64,000 bases of DNA from Bisbaumannia pacifica (GCF_007989625.1 NZ_BJUK01000005.1:1-64000); one strand, 5' to 3'. Shown: positions 49,855 through 59,206, numbered from the stretch's first letter. The notes: generated by a model not told the origin, from the sequence alone. Program-made: numbers and translations.

Positions 49855-51237
49855 ATGCGACCGCCCCTGGCCCGCGACGTTCAGGACCTACTCGAACGCG
49901 GCCGTGACCGCCAGCTGCGACTGGCGGTAACCGGCCTCTCCCGCGCCGGCAAGACCGCCTTCCTTACCTCCCTGGTCAACCAACTGCGCCATGCCGGCCT
50001 GGAGGCGCGCCTCGACCTGCTGCCCGCCGCCCGGGAGGGCCGCCTGCTGGGCGCCCGCCGGGTCGATCAGGGCGACCTCTCGGTGCCCCGCTTCCCCTAC
50101 GATCCGGCCATGGCGGCGCTCACCGAGACGCCGCCGCGCTGGCCGGAGCCGACCCGGGGCATCAGCGAGCTGCGCCTGCTGATCCGCTACCGTCCCACCC
50201 GGCGCGGCCTGCTGGGCGGCGAGACCCGCCAACTGACCCTGGACCTGTTCGACTACCCCGGCGAGTGGCTGCTCGACCTGCCGTTGCTGGGTCATGACTA
50301 CGCCAGCTGGAGCCGGGCCCAGTGGCAGGGCCTGGGGCCGGCCCGGCGCGAGCACTTCGCCGACTGGCTGGCGGCGGTGAGCACACTCGACCCGGCGGCC
50401 CCCGCCGACGAGGCGCAGCTGGCGGCGCTCGCCGAGCGCTATGCCGAGGGCCTGCGCTCGGCCCGGGAGGCGGGCTTCGCCGACCTGCAGCCGGGGCGCT
50501 TCCTGCTCCCCGGGGACCTGGAGGGCGCCCCGGTGCTGCAGTTCTTCCCGCTGCCCGGCCTCGAGGCGCAGCCCGCCGGCCGGCCGGCGCCGGAGAGCAA
50601 CCTGGCCACCCTGACCCGCCGCTTTCGCCACTACCAGCAGCGGGTCGTCAAGCCCTTCTACCGGGAGCACTTCCGCCGCTTCGATCGCCAGATCGTGCTG
50701 GTCGACCTGCTCGGCGCCCTGGCCGCCGGCCCGGAGCGCTTCGACGACCTGGCCCGGGCGCTGGGTACCCTGATGCAGAGTTTCGACTACGGCAAACGTA
50801 GCCTGCTCAACCGCCTCTTCGCGCCGCGCATCGACCGCCTGGCCATCGCCGCCACCAAGGCCGACCATGTCACCCCGGAGCAGCACCCGCGGCTGATCGG
50901 CCTGCTGGAGGCACTGCTGGCGGAGCCCCTCAAGGAGCTGCGCTTCGCCGATGTGCCGGTCAAGGCCCTCTCCCTGGCAGCCATCCGCGCCACCGAGGCC
51001 CGAACGGTGAACGCGGAGGGCACCACCAGTCCCGCCCTGCGCGGCACCCTGCTGGGCGGCGAGGAGGCGCTGCTGTTTCCCGGCGAGGTGCCGGAGCGCC
51101 TGCCGGCGCGGGACTTCTGGCGGCGCCAGGGCTTCGACTTCCCGGCCTTTCGTCCGCCACCGATCGACGGCGGCGTCCTGCCGCATATTCGCCTCGATGC
51201 CGCCCTGGAGTGGCTATTGGGCGATAAGCTGACCTAG
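49855..51237 (+). CDS. ycjX: YcjX-family P-loop protein
   Basis: A 460-residue protein of the DUF463 family, predicted GTP-binding. The P-loop GLSRAGKT lies at residues 27-34, and LDLFDYPGEWLLDLPLLGHDY and FRRFDRQIVLVDLLGAL are also characteristic. E. coli YcjX is linked to phage-shock stress genes, with unknown mechanism. It is paired with ycjF 22 bases downstream, the conserved arrangement. No phage-shock psp gene is in the window. Confidence 0.92.
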   Translation: MRPPLARDVQDLLERGRDRQLRLAVTGLSRAGKTAFLTSLVNQLRHAGLEARLDLLPAAREGRLLGARRVDQGDLSVPRFPYDPAMAALTETPPRWPEPTRGISELRLLIRYRPTRRGLLGGETRQLTLDLFDYPGEWLLDLPLLGHDYASWSRAQWQGLGPARREHFADWLAAVSTLDPAAPADEAQLAALAERYAEGLRSAREAGFADLQPGRFLLPGDLEGAPVLQFFPLPGLEAQPAGRPAPESNLATLTRRFRHYQQRVVKPFYREHFRRFDRQIVLVDLLGALAAGPERFDDLARALGTLMQSFDYGKRSLLNRLFAPRIDRLAIAATKADHVTPEQHPRLIGLLEALLAEPLKELRFADVPVKALSLAAIRATEARTVNAEGTTSPALRGTLLGGEEALLFPGEVPERLPARDFWRRQGFDFPAFRPPPIDGGVLPHIRLDAALEWLLGDKLT

Positions 51238-51259
51238 CGAACCGACCGAGAGAATCTCG

Positions 51260-52294
51260 ATGACCGACCCGCGCCCCGGGAAACGCTTCTCCCTCGACGA
51301 GCCGCCCCCCGCCCAGGACGATCCGCGTCCCGGGCAGCGCTTCGACGCCGCCCAGGCCAGCCGCCCCCTGGACGAGGAGGCCGAGGCGGACCGAGCCATG
51401 GCAACGCTCGACGCCGACCTGTCCCGCCCCCGCAGGCGCCGCTGGGGGCTGCTGACCCTGCTCGGCGGTGCCCTGGGCCTGGGGGCCCTGGAGGGCGCCA
51501 TGACCCTCTATCGAGCCGCCCTCGGCGGCGACTGGCTGGCCGGCGGCTGGAGCCTCTTGCTGTTGCTGGCCCTGGGCCTGGGAGGCATGGCCCTGGGCCG
51601 CGAGCTCTGGCGACTCAGGCGGCTGCGCGGTCATGACCGACTCCGCGAGGCCCTGGCGGCGCTGCCCCAGGCAACGCCGAGCGAGGCCCAGGCCCTGGCG
51701 GAGCGGCTGCGTGGCCGGCTCGGCCTCGACGACGATCACCCCCACTGGCGCGGCTACCTGGCCGCCCGGGCGCCCCACCACGACGGCGCCGAGACCGCCG
51801 TGCTGCTGGCCCACCACCTGCTGGCGCCCCGCGACCGAGAGGCGCGACGGCTGATCTCGCGGATGTCCGGCGATACCGCGGTGATGGTGGCCCTGAGCCC
51901 CCTGACCCTGGTGGACATGGCCCTGGTCGCCTGGCGCCACCTGGCCCTGGTGAATCGCCTGGCCCGGCTCTACGGCCTGGAGCTGGGCTATGCCAGCCGC
52001 CTGCGCCTGCTGCGGGCGGTGCTCTACCAGATGGCCTTCGCCGGCGCCAGCGAACTGGCCAGCGAGGCGGGCATGGAGCTGCTATCGATGAACCTGGCCG
52101 GGCGCCTCTCGACACGCGGCGCCCAGGGGCTGGGGATCGGCCTGCTGGGAGCCCGACTCGGCCTGCGCACCCAGCGCCTGGCCCGTCCCCTGCCCTTCGC
52201 CGAGGGCGAGGCGCCACGCCTCAGGGACCTGCGCCAGGATGTCTGGCAGCGCCTGCGACGCCTGGAGGCCAGCGACGAGTCGCCGCGAGCTTGA
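51260..52294 (+). CDS. ycjF: YcjF/TIGR01620-family membrane protein
   Basis: A 344-residue inner-membrane protein. The N-terminus is acidic and Pro-rich, followed by two transmembrane helices at about residues 56-120 (LLTLLGGALGLGALEGAMTLY and WSLLLLLALGLGGMALGREL). A C-terminal DUF697-like domain includes SGDTAVMVALSPLTLVDMALVAWR and the ending RLSTRGAQGLGIGLLGARLGLRTQRLARP. It follows ycjX closely, so the two are one operon. Confidence 0.91.
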   Translation: MTDPRPGKRFSLDEPPPAQDDPRPGQRFDAAQASRPLDEEAEADRAMATLDADLSRPRRRRWGLLTLLGGALGLGALEGAMTLYRAALGGDWLAGGWSLLLLLALGLGGMALGRELWRLRRLRGHDRLREALAALPQATPSEAQALAERLRGRLGLDDDHPHWRGYLAARAPHHDGAETAVLLAHHLLAPRDREARRLISRMSGDTAVMVALSPLTLVDMALVAWRHLALVNRLARLYGLELGYASRLRLLRAVLYQMAFAGASELASEAGMELLSMNLAGRLSTRGAQGLGIGLLGARLGLRTQRLARPLPFAEGEAPRLRDLRQDVWQRLRRLEASDESPRA

Positions 52295-52383
52295 TCCCGG
52301 TCAAGCCGCGATGACACAGATGGCCTAGGATGGAAGGCGAGCGCCGATAATGGCGAAGTCCCCGACGAGAAAGGAGAAGTTCC

Positions 52384-52821
52384 ATGTATCAATCACTGCT
52401 GGTCGCCGTGGATGGTTCCGAGAACGGCAAGAAGGCCCTGGAGCTGGCCTGTCGCCTGGCCCAGGGGGAGGCCACCCTGCATATCCTGCATATCCCCGAA
52501 TCCCTGGCCCATGAGACCACCCTGGTATGGGGCATCGGCGCCGTCTCCCTGGAGGCCAGCCGCCAGGACCTGGAGGCCGCCGGCAAGCAGGTGATCGAGC
52601 GGGCCGAGGCCCAGGCCAGGGAACTCGGCGTGGCCAAGGTGGAGACCCACCTGGGCCAGGGCGAACCGGCGCGCACCATCCTCGACAAGGCCAAGCACCT
52701 GAAGGTCGACGCCATCGTACTGGGCAGCCGCGGCCTGGGCGACCTGGCCGGGCTGGTGATGGGCAGCGTCTCCCACAAGGTGATGCACAGTGCCAAGTGC
52801 GGCGTGATCACCGTCCGCTGA
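52384..52821 (+). CDS. Universal stress protein (UspA family)
   Basis: A 145-residue single Usp domain. The ATP-binding loop is visible as VLGSRGLGDLAGLVMGSVSHKVMHSAKCGVITV, with the G-x2-G-x9-G(S) pattern. The N-terminal LVAVDGSENGKKALELA is typical. AAAGGAG precedes the ATG. Monocistronic; it converges on the sugar-binding protein gene. Confidence 0.94.
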   Translation: MYQSLLVAVDGSENGKKALELACRLAQGEATLHILHIPESLAHETTLVWGIGAVSLEASRQDLEAAGKQVIERAEAQARELGVAKVETHLGQGEPARTILDKAKHLKVDAIVLGSRGLGDLAGLVMGSVSHKVMHSAKCGVITVR

Positions 52822-52847
52822 CGCTCCTCGGCTGGCGAGGGCTCTGA

Positions 52848-52879
52848 CGTGGCCGGGCCCCAAGGGGATGCCGGCCACG
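52848..52879. terminator. Hairpin between convergent usp and sugar-binding protein genes
   Basis: Arms CGTGGCCGG (52848-52856) and CCGGCCACG (52871-52879), with CCCC/GGGG pairing inside. It ends at the stop codon of the minus-strand gene. There is no T-run, so it may be only a weak terminator. Confidence 0.4.
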
Positions 52880-52880
52880 C

Positions 52881-54134
52881 TCAGGGAAGCGCGTGGGCCA
52901 GGCTGACCAGGCGCCGCGCCGCCTCCTCGGGGGAGATCGTCGGATCATTGAAGTAGCGGCTGACGATATCCATCCAGGCCCGCTGCGCCTCCCCGCCCAG
53001 CGCCATGCCATGGGCCAGGCTGGGCACCAGGGCATCCCCCGCCTCGGCGGCCTGAAAATCATCGATGGCCAGGCGAGCGCAGGCATCGAAGGCCGCGACC
53101 GCCAGGTCGCGACGGGCGGGAATCGAGCCCTTGGCCCGATTGAAGGCGACCTGCACCTGAGGCGACAGCGCCAGCCGCGCCAGGTCGCGCTGGGCGGCCA
53201 GATCCTCGGCCTCGGCGACCCGGAACATGGCCAGGCTGTCGATGGTGAAACCGAAGGCACCCTCGGTGCCCGGCGCCGGGGCGCAGAGGTAGTCCTCGCC
53301 GGCGACCAGGCCGGCGGCGGCGAACTCCCCCTTGACCCAGTCCCCCATCAGCTGCATCGCGGCCTCGCCCTCGATCACCATGGCGCTGGCCAGGTGCCAG
53401 TCGCGCCCCGGCACGCCCTCGTCCATCAGCCCGCGCAAGCGCCTGAAGGTGGTGAGTGCCTGGATCATGGTGTCGCTGCCCAGGGCCTGCGGGTCGAGGG
53501 CCACCAGGGCGCGGCGGTAGAAGTCGGCGCCGGCCTCCGCCAGCACCACCGTCTCGAAGAGGGTGGCGTCCTGCCAGGGCTGGCCGCCATGGGCCAGGGG
53601 CACGACACCCGCCGCGCGGAGCGCCTCGCCGGCCGCGAAGAGCTCGTCGAGGCTCGTCGGCATGGCGACACCGGCGGCCGCCAGGACCTCGGGATTGCCC
53701 CATAGCCAGTTGATGCGGTGAATATTCATCGGTACCGCCACATAGTGGCCGTCGTGGCGCATCCGCGCCGCCACCCGGGGCGGCAGCAAGGCGTCCCAGT
53801 CCTGCGCCTCGGCCACCGCGTCCAGCTCGCCGAGCAGCCCCAGCTCGCCCCACTCCTGGATCTCCGGTCCCTTGAGCTGAGCCGCCGAGGGCGGATTGCC
53901 CGACAGCGCCCGGGACTTGAGCACCGTCATGGCGCCCTCGCCGCCGCCCCCCGCCACGGCGAACTCCCGCCAGCGGTGCCCTTCGGCCTCGACCCGCTCG
54001 CGCAGCCGCGCCGCGGCCTGGGCCTCGCCGCCGCTGGTCCACCAGTGCAGCACCTCCACCTCGCCGGCCTCTAGCCCGGGCGCGGTCCCCAGGGCGATCA
54101 GCAGGCTCAGTCGACGAAGCCGCGGGCCGAACAT
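52881..54134 (-). CDS. Periplasmic sugar-binding protein, GltB-like
   Basis: A 417-residue extracellular solute-binding protein of family 1. It has a signal peptide (RRLSLLIALGTAPGLEAGEV). The mature start EVEVLHWWTSGGEAQAAARL and PMNIHRINWLWGNPEVL match the glucose/mannose-binding proteins of Pseudomonas (GltB). Its start overlaps the stop of the sensor kinase gene, so it is the third gene of the regulator-kinase-binding protein operon. No permease or ATPase gene is downstream, where a convergent stress gene lies. It may serve a transporter encoded elsewhere or act as a ligand-sensing partner of the kinase. Confidence 0.88.
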   Translation of the reverse strand: MFGPRLRRLSLLIALGTAPGLEAGEVEVLHWWTSGGEAQAAARLRERVEAEGHRWREFAVAGGGGEGAMTVLKSRALSGNPPSAAQLKGPEIQEWGELGLLGELDAVAEAQDWDALLPPRVAARMRHDGHYVAVPMNIHRINWLWGNPEVLAAAGVAMPTSLDELFAAGEALRAAGVVPLAHGGQPWQDATLFETVVLAEAGADFYRRALVALDPQALGSDTMIQALTTFRRLRGLMDEGVPGRDWHLASAMVIEGEAAMQLMGDWVKGEFAAAGLVAGEDYLCAPAPGTEGAFGFTIDSLAMFRVAEAEDLAAQRDLARLALSPQVQVAFNRAKGSIPARRDLAVAAFDACARLAIDDFQAAEAGDALVPSLAHGMALGGEAQRAWMDIVSRYFNDPTISPEEAARRLVSLAHALP

Positions 54135-55609
54135 CAGCGCCCGCCGGGGCCGTCGCGGCGGGGCAGGCTCAGGCGCACCACCAGGCCCCCCACGGGATGA
54201 TTGGCGAGCGTCAGGGAGCCGCCCTGGGCGCGCACGATATGCCGGGCAATGCCCAGCCCCAGGCCGCTGCCGCCGGTGTGCCGGCTGCGCGAGGGCTCCA
54301 GCCGCACGAAGGGCTCGAAGACCCGCTCACGCTGTGCCTCGGGGATGCCCGGGCCATGATCGCGCAGGGTGATCGCCAGCGCCTCGGGGCCATCGGCCAG
54401 GCGCACCTCGGCACGGCCCCCGTAGAAGACGGCGTTCTCCAGCAGGTTGCCCAGGCAGCGTTTCAGGGCCAGGGGCTTGGCCGGCAGCGGTGCCGCCGTC
54501 CCCGTCACCACCACCTCGCCCCCCTGCAGGCGCAGCTCGGCGGCGAGCGCCTCCAGCAACGCCACCACGTCCACCGCCACCACCGCCTCGTGGAGATCGA
54601 GCCCCTTCACCGAGGCCAGGGCCCCCTTGACCAGCAAGTCCAGCTCGTCGAGGGAGGCACAGAAGCGCTCCCGCTGGTGGGGATCGTCGAGCATCTCGGC
54701 GCGCAGGCGCAGCCGGGTAATCGGGGTCTTGAGGTCGTGGGAGATCGCCGCGAAGAGGCGCTCGCGCTCCTCGACCTGGGCACGGATGCGCTCCTGCATG
54801 CGGTTGAAGGCCCGGGTCGTCTCGCGGGTCTCCCGAGGGCCCCGCTCCGGCAAAGGCGGCGCGTCCAGGTCATCGCCCAGCTGGCGGGCGGCGCCGGCCA
54901 GCTTCGCCAGGGGCCGGGTCACGCCGCGGATGCCAAGCCAGGAGAGCCCCACCACGGTAAGCAGCACGATCAGCACCGCGAAGAGCCGATCCCCGGCCAG
55001 CCAGCGGCCACCGGCGAAGAGCTCCGGCACCGGCAACAGGGTCGCCACGTAGAGCCATTCCTGCGGCGCCAGGGCCAGCTGGACCACCAGGATGGGCGGC
55101 GACAGGGGCTCCATCAGCAGGCTGTGCTGTCCCCAGCGCGGCGGCAGGTCGTGGAGCAGCACCTCGTTGTTGAGCAGGCGCAGGGTCTCGGCGCGGGAGA
55201 ACTCGACCCGGGCATCGCGGATGCCCAGTTCCTCGCCGAGAATCCGCCGGAAGTTGCCCACCACCAGGGCCTGCTCGCGGCCCTGGCCGATCTCCTCCAC
55301 CGGGATGCGGTGATCGTTGATGCTGACGAAGAAGCGGGTCCCGCCCATGCTGCGCAGCTGATCCAGGACGATATGCCGGTAGTCATGGGGCAGCGAGCGG
55401 AAGAAGCGCACCGTGGAGGCGACGCTGTAGGCCACGTTGCGGGAGAGCTCGTCGAGCTGCTCGAGCCGACTGGCCCGGGCCTGGGCGGTCCAGATGGCAT
55501 AGCTGGCGAGCTGGGCGCTGAGCACGCCAGTGATCATGATCAGCACGAAGCGACCACGCAGGGTCCGCGGCAGCAGCCGATGCAGTCGCCGCCAGGCCCC
55601 CGCCACCAT
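54134..55609 (-). CDS. Sensor histidine kinase, GltS-like
   Basis: A 491-residue membrane kinase. Helix one is near residues 20-40 (FVLIMITGVLSAQLASYAIW). A periplasmic domain covers about 45-205, and a second helix FAVLIVLLTVVGLSWL follows. After a HAMP domain come the His box FAAISHDLKTPITRLRLRAEML, the N box GNLLENAVFYGG, and G boxes DHGPGIPEAQRERVFEPF and GGSGLGLGIARHIV. It lies one base after the response-regulator stop and overlaps the binding-protein start, so all three are tightly coupled. A sugar signal is likely by context. Confidence 0.92.
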   Translation of the reverse strand: MVAGAWRRLHRLLPRTLRGRFVLIMITGVLSAQLASYAIWTAQARASRLEQLDELSRNVAYSVASTVRFFRSLPHDYRHIVLDQLRSMGGTRFFVSINDHRIPVEEIGQGREQALVVGNFRRILGEELGIRDARVEFSRAETLRLLNNEVLLHDLPPRWGQHSLLMEPLSPPILVVQLALAPQEWLYVATLLPVPELFAGGRWLAGDRLFAVLIVLLTVVGLSWLGIRGVTRPLAKLAGAARQLGDDLDAPPLPERGPRETRETTRAFNRMQERIRAQVEERERLFAAISHDLKTPITRLRLRAEMLDDPHQRERFCASLDELDLLVKGALASVKGLDLHEAVVAVDVVALLEALAAELRLQGGEVVVTGTAAPLPAKPLALKRCLGNLLENAVFYGGRAEVRLADGPEALAITLRDHGPGIPEAQRERVFEPFVRLEPSRSRHTGGSGLGLGIARHIVRAQGGSLTLANHPVGGLVVRLSLPRRDGPGGR

Positions 55610-55610
55610 G

Positions 55611-56333
55611 CTAGGCGAGGGCCTCGACCCGGGTGGTCAGCACATAACCGGCGCCGCGCACGGTACGGATCAGCTGGGAGTGCTGGGCATCCTCGCCCAG
55701 GCGCTGGCGCAGCCGGCACACATGCACATCGATGGAGCGATCCAGGGGCGGCGCCGGCCGCCCCCGGGTCAGCTCGAAGAGCGCCTCCCGGGAGAGCACC
55801 TCCTCCGGGTGGTCGAGGAACACCTGCAGTAGCTGGAAGTCGGCCCCGGAGAGGGGCAGGCGCGCCTCGTCGGCATCGATCAGCTCGCGGGTCACCCGAT
55901 CCAGGCGCCAGTCGCCGAAGGCCACCAGCCGCGCCTGGGCGGGGCGAGGCGGGACCAGCGCCCGGGTGCGACGCAGCACCGCCTTGATGCGGGCCAGCAG
56001 CTCGCGGGGATTGAAGGGCTTGCCCAGGTAATCGTCGGCGCCCAGCTCCAGGCCGAGGATGCGGTCGGTCTCGTCGGCGCTGGCGGTCAGCATGATGATC
56101 GGCACCTCGCTGTCGCGGCGCAGCTCGCGACAGAGGGTGAAGCCGTCGTCGCCGGGCAGCATCAGGTCGACGATCAGCAGGTCCGGGGTCTCCCGGGCCA
56201 GCAGGGCGCGCAGGGCCTCGCCATCCTCGGCGGTCAGGGCCCGGTAGCCGTGGCGACCCAGGTAGTCGGCCAGCAGCTCGCGGATCTCGGGGTCGTCATC
56301 GACCACGATCAGGGTGGCAGGCGTCGTCGTCAT
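55611..56333 (-). CDS. OmpR-family response regulator, GltR-like
   Basis: A 240-residue regulator. The receiver has the acidic pocket VDDD (residues 11-14), phospho-acceptor D56 in LLIVDLMLPGDDG, and the Lys in GKPFNPREL. The C-terminal winged helix (about 135-235) ends in RLRQRLGEDAQHSQLIRTVRGAGYVL. It is the first gene of the three-gene operon with the kinase and binding protein. In Pseudomonas GltR regulates glucose uptake; the gene order here matches that, but the transporter genes are missing. Confidence 0.92.
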   Translation of the reverse strand: MTTTPATLIVVDDDPEIRELLADYLGRHGYRALTAEDGEALRALLARETPDLLIVDLMLPGDDGFTLCRELRRDSEVPIIMLTASADETDRILGLELGADDYLGKPFNPRELLARIKAVLRRTRALVPPRPAQARLVAFGDWRLDRVTRELIDADEARLPLSGADFQLLQVFLDHPEEVLSREALFELTRGRPAPPLDRSIDVHVCRLRQRLGEDAQHSQLIRTVRGAGYVLTTRVEALA

Positions 56334-56423
56334 GGCGGGTATCCCGCGCTGAGGGGTATGGGAGTCTCGATCATGGGCGAGGGCCGGGGTAGCGACAAGA
56401 CGAGTGCGACCATGGTCGCGGCC

Positions 56424-57221
56424 TCAGAGGGCGAAGCGCTCGCTCAGCCACTCGGCCACCGCCGCCTCGCCGTGGTGGCCGATGCGCCGCGCCTCGGGCA
56501 CCCGGCCGGCGAGCTCCGGGTGGGCATTGGCCATCACCTGGGCCTCGCCGGCGAGGCCGAGCATCTCGGTGTCATTGAGGTTGTCGCCGAAGGCCAGGCA
56601 GGCCTCGGGGGCCAGTCCCAGGCGCTCGAGCAGGGCCGTCAGGGCACTGCCCTTGTTGACCCCGCCGGCCATGATCTCCAGGGCATTGGCGGTGGAATAG
56701 GTGATATGCAGGGCCTCCCCATGGTGCGCCAGGGCCTGGGCCTCGAGACGCGCCAGATGATCGGGGTCGCCGATATAGAGCACCTTGCCGACGCGTTCGC
56801 CGTCCAGGGCGTCGGGCGCCACCACCCGATAGCCGAAGCCGGTGGCGGCATGCAGCGCCAGCAGGCGCGGCGCCTCGGCATCGATCAGCCAGTCGTCGTC
56901 CCGGTAGAGGTTGAGGCGCACCTCGGCGGGGCGCTCCAGGGCGATCAGCGCCCGGGCCCGGGCCGCGTCCAGGTGGCGGGCCGCCAGCAGGCGTCCGGCC
57001 GGGTCGTGGAGATAGGCGCCGTTGGTGCTGATCAGGTGCACCGGCACCCCAAGCCGATCCCGATAGGCCAGCATGTCCCGGTAGTGGCGCCCGGAGGCGA
57101 AGGCCAGGTGGTGGCCCCGCTCGGCCAGGGCCCGCAGCACCTCGACGGTGCGCGGGGCCAGGTCATGGTCGGCGCCCAGCAGGGTGCCATCCAGGTCGGA
57201 GACGATCAGGCGTGGGGTCAT
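56424..57221 (-). CDS. Cof-type HAD phosphatase
   Basis: A 265-residue haloacid-dehalogenase-fold phosphatase, subfamily IIB (Cof). The nucleophile motif is VSDLDGTLLG with D9 and D11; later motifs are FASGRH and NKGSALTALLERLGL, and the metal motif FGDNLNDTEML. Cof proteins dephosphorylate sugar phosphates or pyridoxal phosphate. I chose the ATG at 57221 because it starts the conserved core; the frame is open about 105 codons upstream without similarity. It lies between the two-component operon and the PTS operon on the same strand. A sugar-phosphate role is plausible by context only. Confidence 0.9.
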   Translation of the reverse strand: MTPRLIVSDLDGTLLGADHDLAPRTVEVLRALAERGHHLAFASGRHYRDMLAYRDRLGVPVHLISTNGAYLHDPAGRLLAARHLDAARARALIALERPAEVRLNLYRDDDWLIDAEAPRLLALHAATGFGYRVVAPDALDGERVGKVLYIGDPDHLARLEAQALAHHGEALHITYSTANALEIMAGGVNKGSALTALLERLGLAPEACLAFGDNLNDTEMLGLAGEAQVMANAHPELAGRVPEARRIGHHGEAAVAEWLSERFAL

Positions 57222-57480
57222 GGGGGCTCCCGGCAGCAGGGCGTCCCAGCTTAACCGATTCACCCCGGCGACTCCTAGTCGCAGCGGGGCTGGGTGGCTA
57301 TCGCAATTGACACGCTTTCTGCTCACCGGCACGGGGCTACCCTGGGGGCAGGTCTTCGCAAAGACGCTGTGAATCCCTCCCTGGAAGCTCGACTTTATCG
57401 TCCATGATAAAGACGCTTTGCTCCGCCCTGTCCCCAGCGCCCCTCGGCGATAGCTTTGGCGGCGCTGGGGGCAAGCCGAC
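57222..57480. other. 259-bp region between nagE and the HAD gene
   Basis: No gene seen. An inverted repeat CCCCAGCGCC (57432-57441) with GGCGCTGGGG (57461-57470) may end the nag transcript. A 7-bp dyad CTTTATC/GATAAAG lies at 57393-57412, and the motif AAAGACGCT occurs twice, near 57360 and 57410; these may belong to the HAD gene promoter. Confidence 0.45.
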
Positions 57481-59205
57481 TTAGGCGTTGCCCAGCCCCC
57501 GGGCCACGGCGGCGGCCCGTTCGCCCAGTAGCACATGGATCACGCCCCGCTCCAGGCGCTGGATCGCCTGGGCGCCGAGGCCGGCCAGGGCCGCCTCGTC
57601 CAGGGCCTGGGCATCGGCCAGCTCCAGGCGTAGCCGGGTGGCGGCCACCGCCGTGGCGCTGCGCAGATTGGCCTCGCCGCCCAGGGCCCGATGCCAGGCC
57701 TGACGCGCCTGGGTATCGATGGCCGGGATGGCGTGGGGCCGGGGCGCCGTGGTTTCAGCGGGTGAGGCCTCGGGCGCCGGCGTCGGTGCGGCCACGGGTG
57801 TCGTGCCCTGGGCGACCATGGCGGCGCGGATTTCGTCGGCCACCCCATCCGCGATAGGACCGAGGATCACCTGGAGGCCGCCGCCCTTGAGGCGCAGGAT
57901 ACCCCGGGAGCCCAGGGCCTTGAGGGCCGCCTCGTCGATGGCCTCGGGGTGCTCCAGCACCAGGCGCAGCCGGGTGGTGCAGGCGCCGACGCTGCTGAGG
58001 TTGCCCGCCCCGCCCAGGGCGGCGACGAAGGCCGGGCCGCGCTCGCCGCTGGCCTGGGTGGCCGCCGGTGCCGCGGTCTCCGGCTCACGGCCCGGGGTCG
58101 GCAGGTCGAAGCGCAGGATGGCCCAGCGGAACACCGTGTAGTAGAGGGCGAAGTAGGCCAGGCCCACCGGCAGCATCAGCCAGCCATTAGTGGAGAGCCC
58201 ATAGGAGAGGGCGAAGTCGAAGGCCCCGGCGGAGAAGGTGAAGCCCAGCTTGACGTCGAGCCAGTGCAGCAACGCCATCGAGACGCCGGTCAGCACCGCA
58301 TGCAGGCCATAGAGCAGCGGCGCCAGGAACATAAAGGTGAACTCGATGGGCTCGGTGACCCCGGTGAGGAAGGCGGTCAGCGCCAGCGACAGCAAGAGGC
58401 CACCCACCTGGGCGCGGCGCCCCTTGGGGGCGGCGTGGTACATGGCCAGGGCCGCCGCCGGCAAACCGAACATCATCACCGGGAAGAAGCCCGCCATGAA
58501 ACGTCCCGCCTCGGGGTCGCCGGCGAAGAAGCGGTTGAGGTCGCCACTGGCCACCACCCCGGAGGCCGCCTCGAAGCTGCCGAAGACGAACCACACCAGG
58601 CTGTTGAGCACATGGTGCAGGCCGGTGACGATCAGCAGGCGGTTGAGGGTGCCATAGACGAACAGGCCCAGCTCGCCGGCGTCGATCAGCCACTGGCCGA
58701 GGGCATCGATGCCATGCTGCACCGGCGGCCAGATCACCCCGAAACCTACCCCCAGGGCCACGGCGGCCAGCCCCGTGGCGATGGGCACGAAGCGCCGCCC
58801 GCCGAAGAAGGCCAGGTATTCCGGCAGCGCGATCGCGTGGTAGCGGTTATAGAGCAGGCCCGCCACGCTGCCGATGATGATCCCGGCCAGCACCCCCATG
58901 TCGATCTCGGGGTTGAGGGCGGTGAGCACGGCGTCCAGCACCAGGTAGCCGATCACCCCGGCGAGGCCGGCGGCGCCGTTGTTGTCATTGGCGAAGCCCA
59001 CCGCCAGGCCGATGGCGAAGATCAGCGCCAGGTTGGCGAAGATCGCCTCGCCGGCACTGGCGATAAAGGCGATATCCAGCAGGTCGGGCTGGCCCAGGCG
59101 CAGCAGCAGGCCGGCGATGGGCAGTACCGCGATGGGCAGCATCAGGGAGCGACCGAGTCGCTGTAGCCCGCCCATCAGGCGGGATCCCAGGGTCGTGGTA
59201 GACAT
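57481..59205 (-). CDS. nagE: N-acetylglucosamine PTS EIIC-EIIB permease with a second, Cys-less EIIB-like domain
   Basis: Imports and phosphorylates GlcNAc. The 574-residue protein has an EIIC membrane domain at about residues 10-365, with the sugar-binding TGVTEPIEFTFMFLAP. The first EIIB domain (about 390-465) carries the phospho-cysteine C409 in SSVGACTTRLRLVL. A linker rich in Ala/Pro/Thr leads to a second EIIB-like domain (about 497-574), where the matching place reads RSATAVAATRLRLEL and has no Cys, so it cannot be phosphorylated there. The ATG at 59205 lies one base after the nagF stop. No EIIA is attached; nagF supplies it. Confidence 0.93.
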   Translation of the reverse strand: MSTTTLGSRLMGGLQRLGRSLMLPIAVLPIAGLLLRLGQPDLLDIAFIASAGEAIFANLALIFAIGLAVGFANDNNGAAGLAGVIGYLVLDAVLTALNPEIDMGVLAGIIIGSVAGLLYNRYHAIALPEYLAFFGGRRFVPIATGLAAVALGVGFGVIWPPVQHGIDALGQWLIDAGELGLFVYGTLNRLLIVTGLHHVLNSLVWFVFGSFEAASGVVASGDLNRFFAGDPEAGRFMAGFFPVMMFGLPAAALAMYHAAPKGRRAQVGGLLLSLALTAFLTGVTEPIEFTFMFLAPLLYGLHAVLTGVSMALLHWLDVKLGFTFSAGAFDFALSYGLSTNGWLMLPVGLAYFALYYTVFRWAILRFDLPTPGREPETAAPAATQASGERGPAFVAALGGAGNLSSVGACTTRLRLVLEHPEAIDEAALKALGSRGILRLKGGGLQVILGPIADGVADEIRAAMVAQGTTPVAAPTPAPEASPAETTAPRPHAIPAIDTQARQAWHRALGGEANLRSATAVAATRLRLELADAQALDEAALAGLGAQAIQRLERGVIHVLLGERAAAVARGLGNA

Positions 59206-59206
59206 C

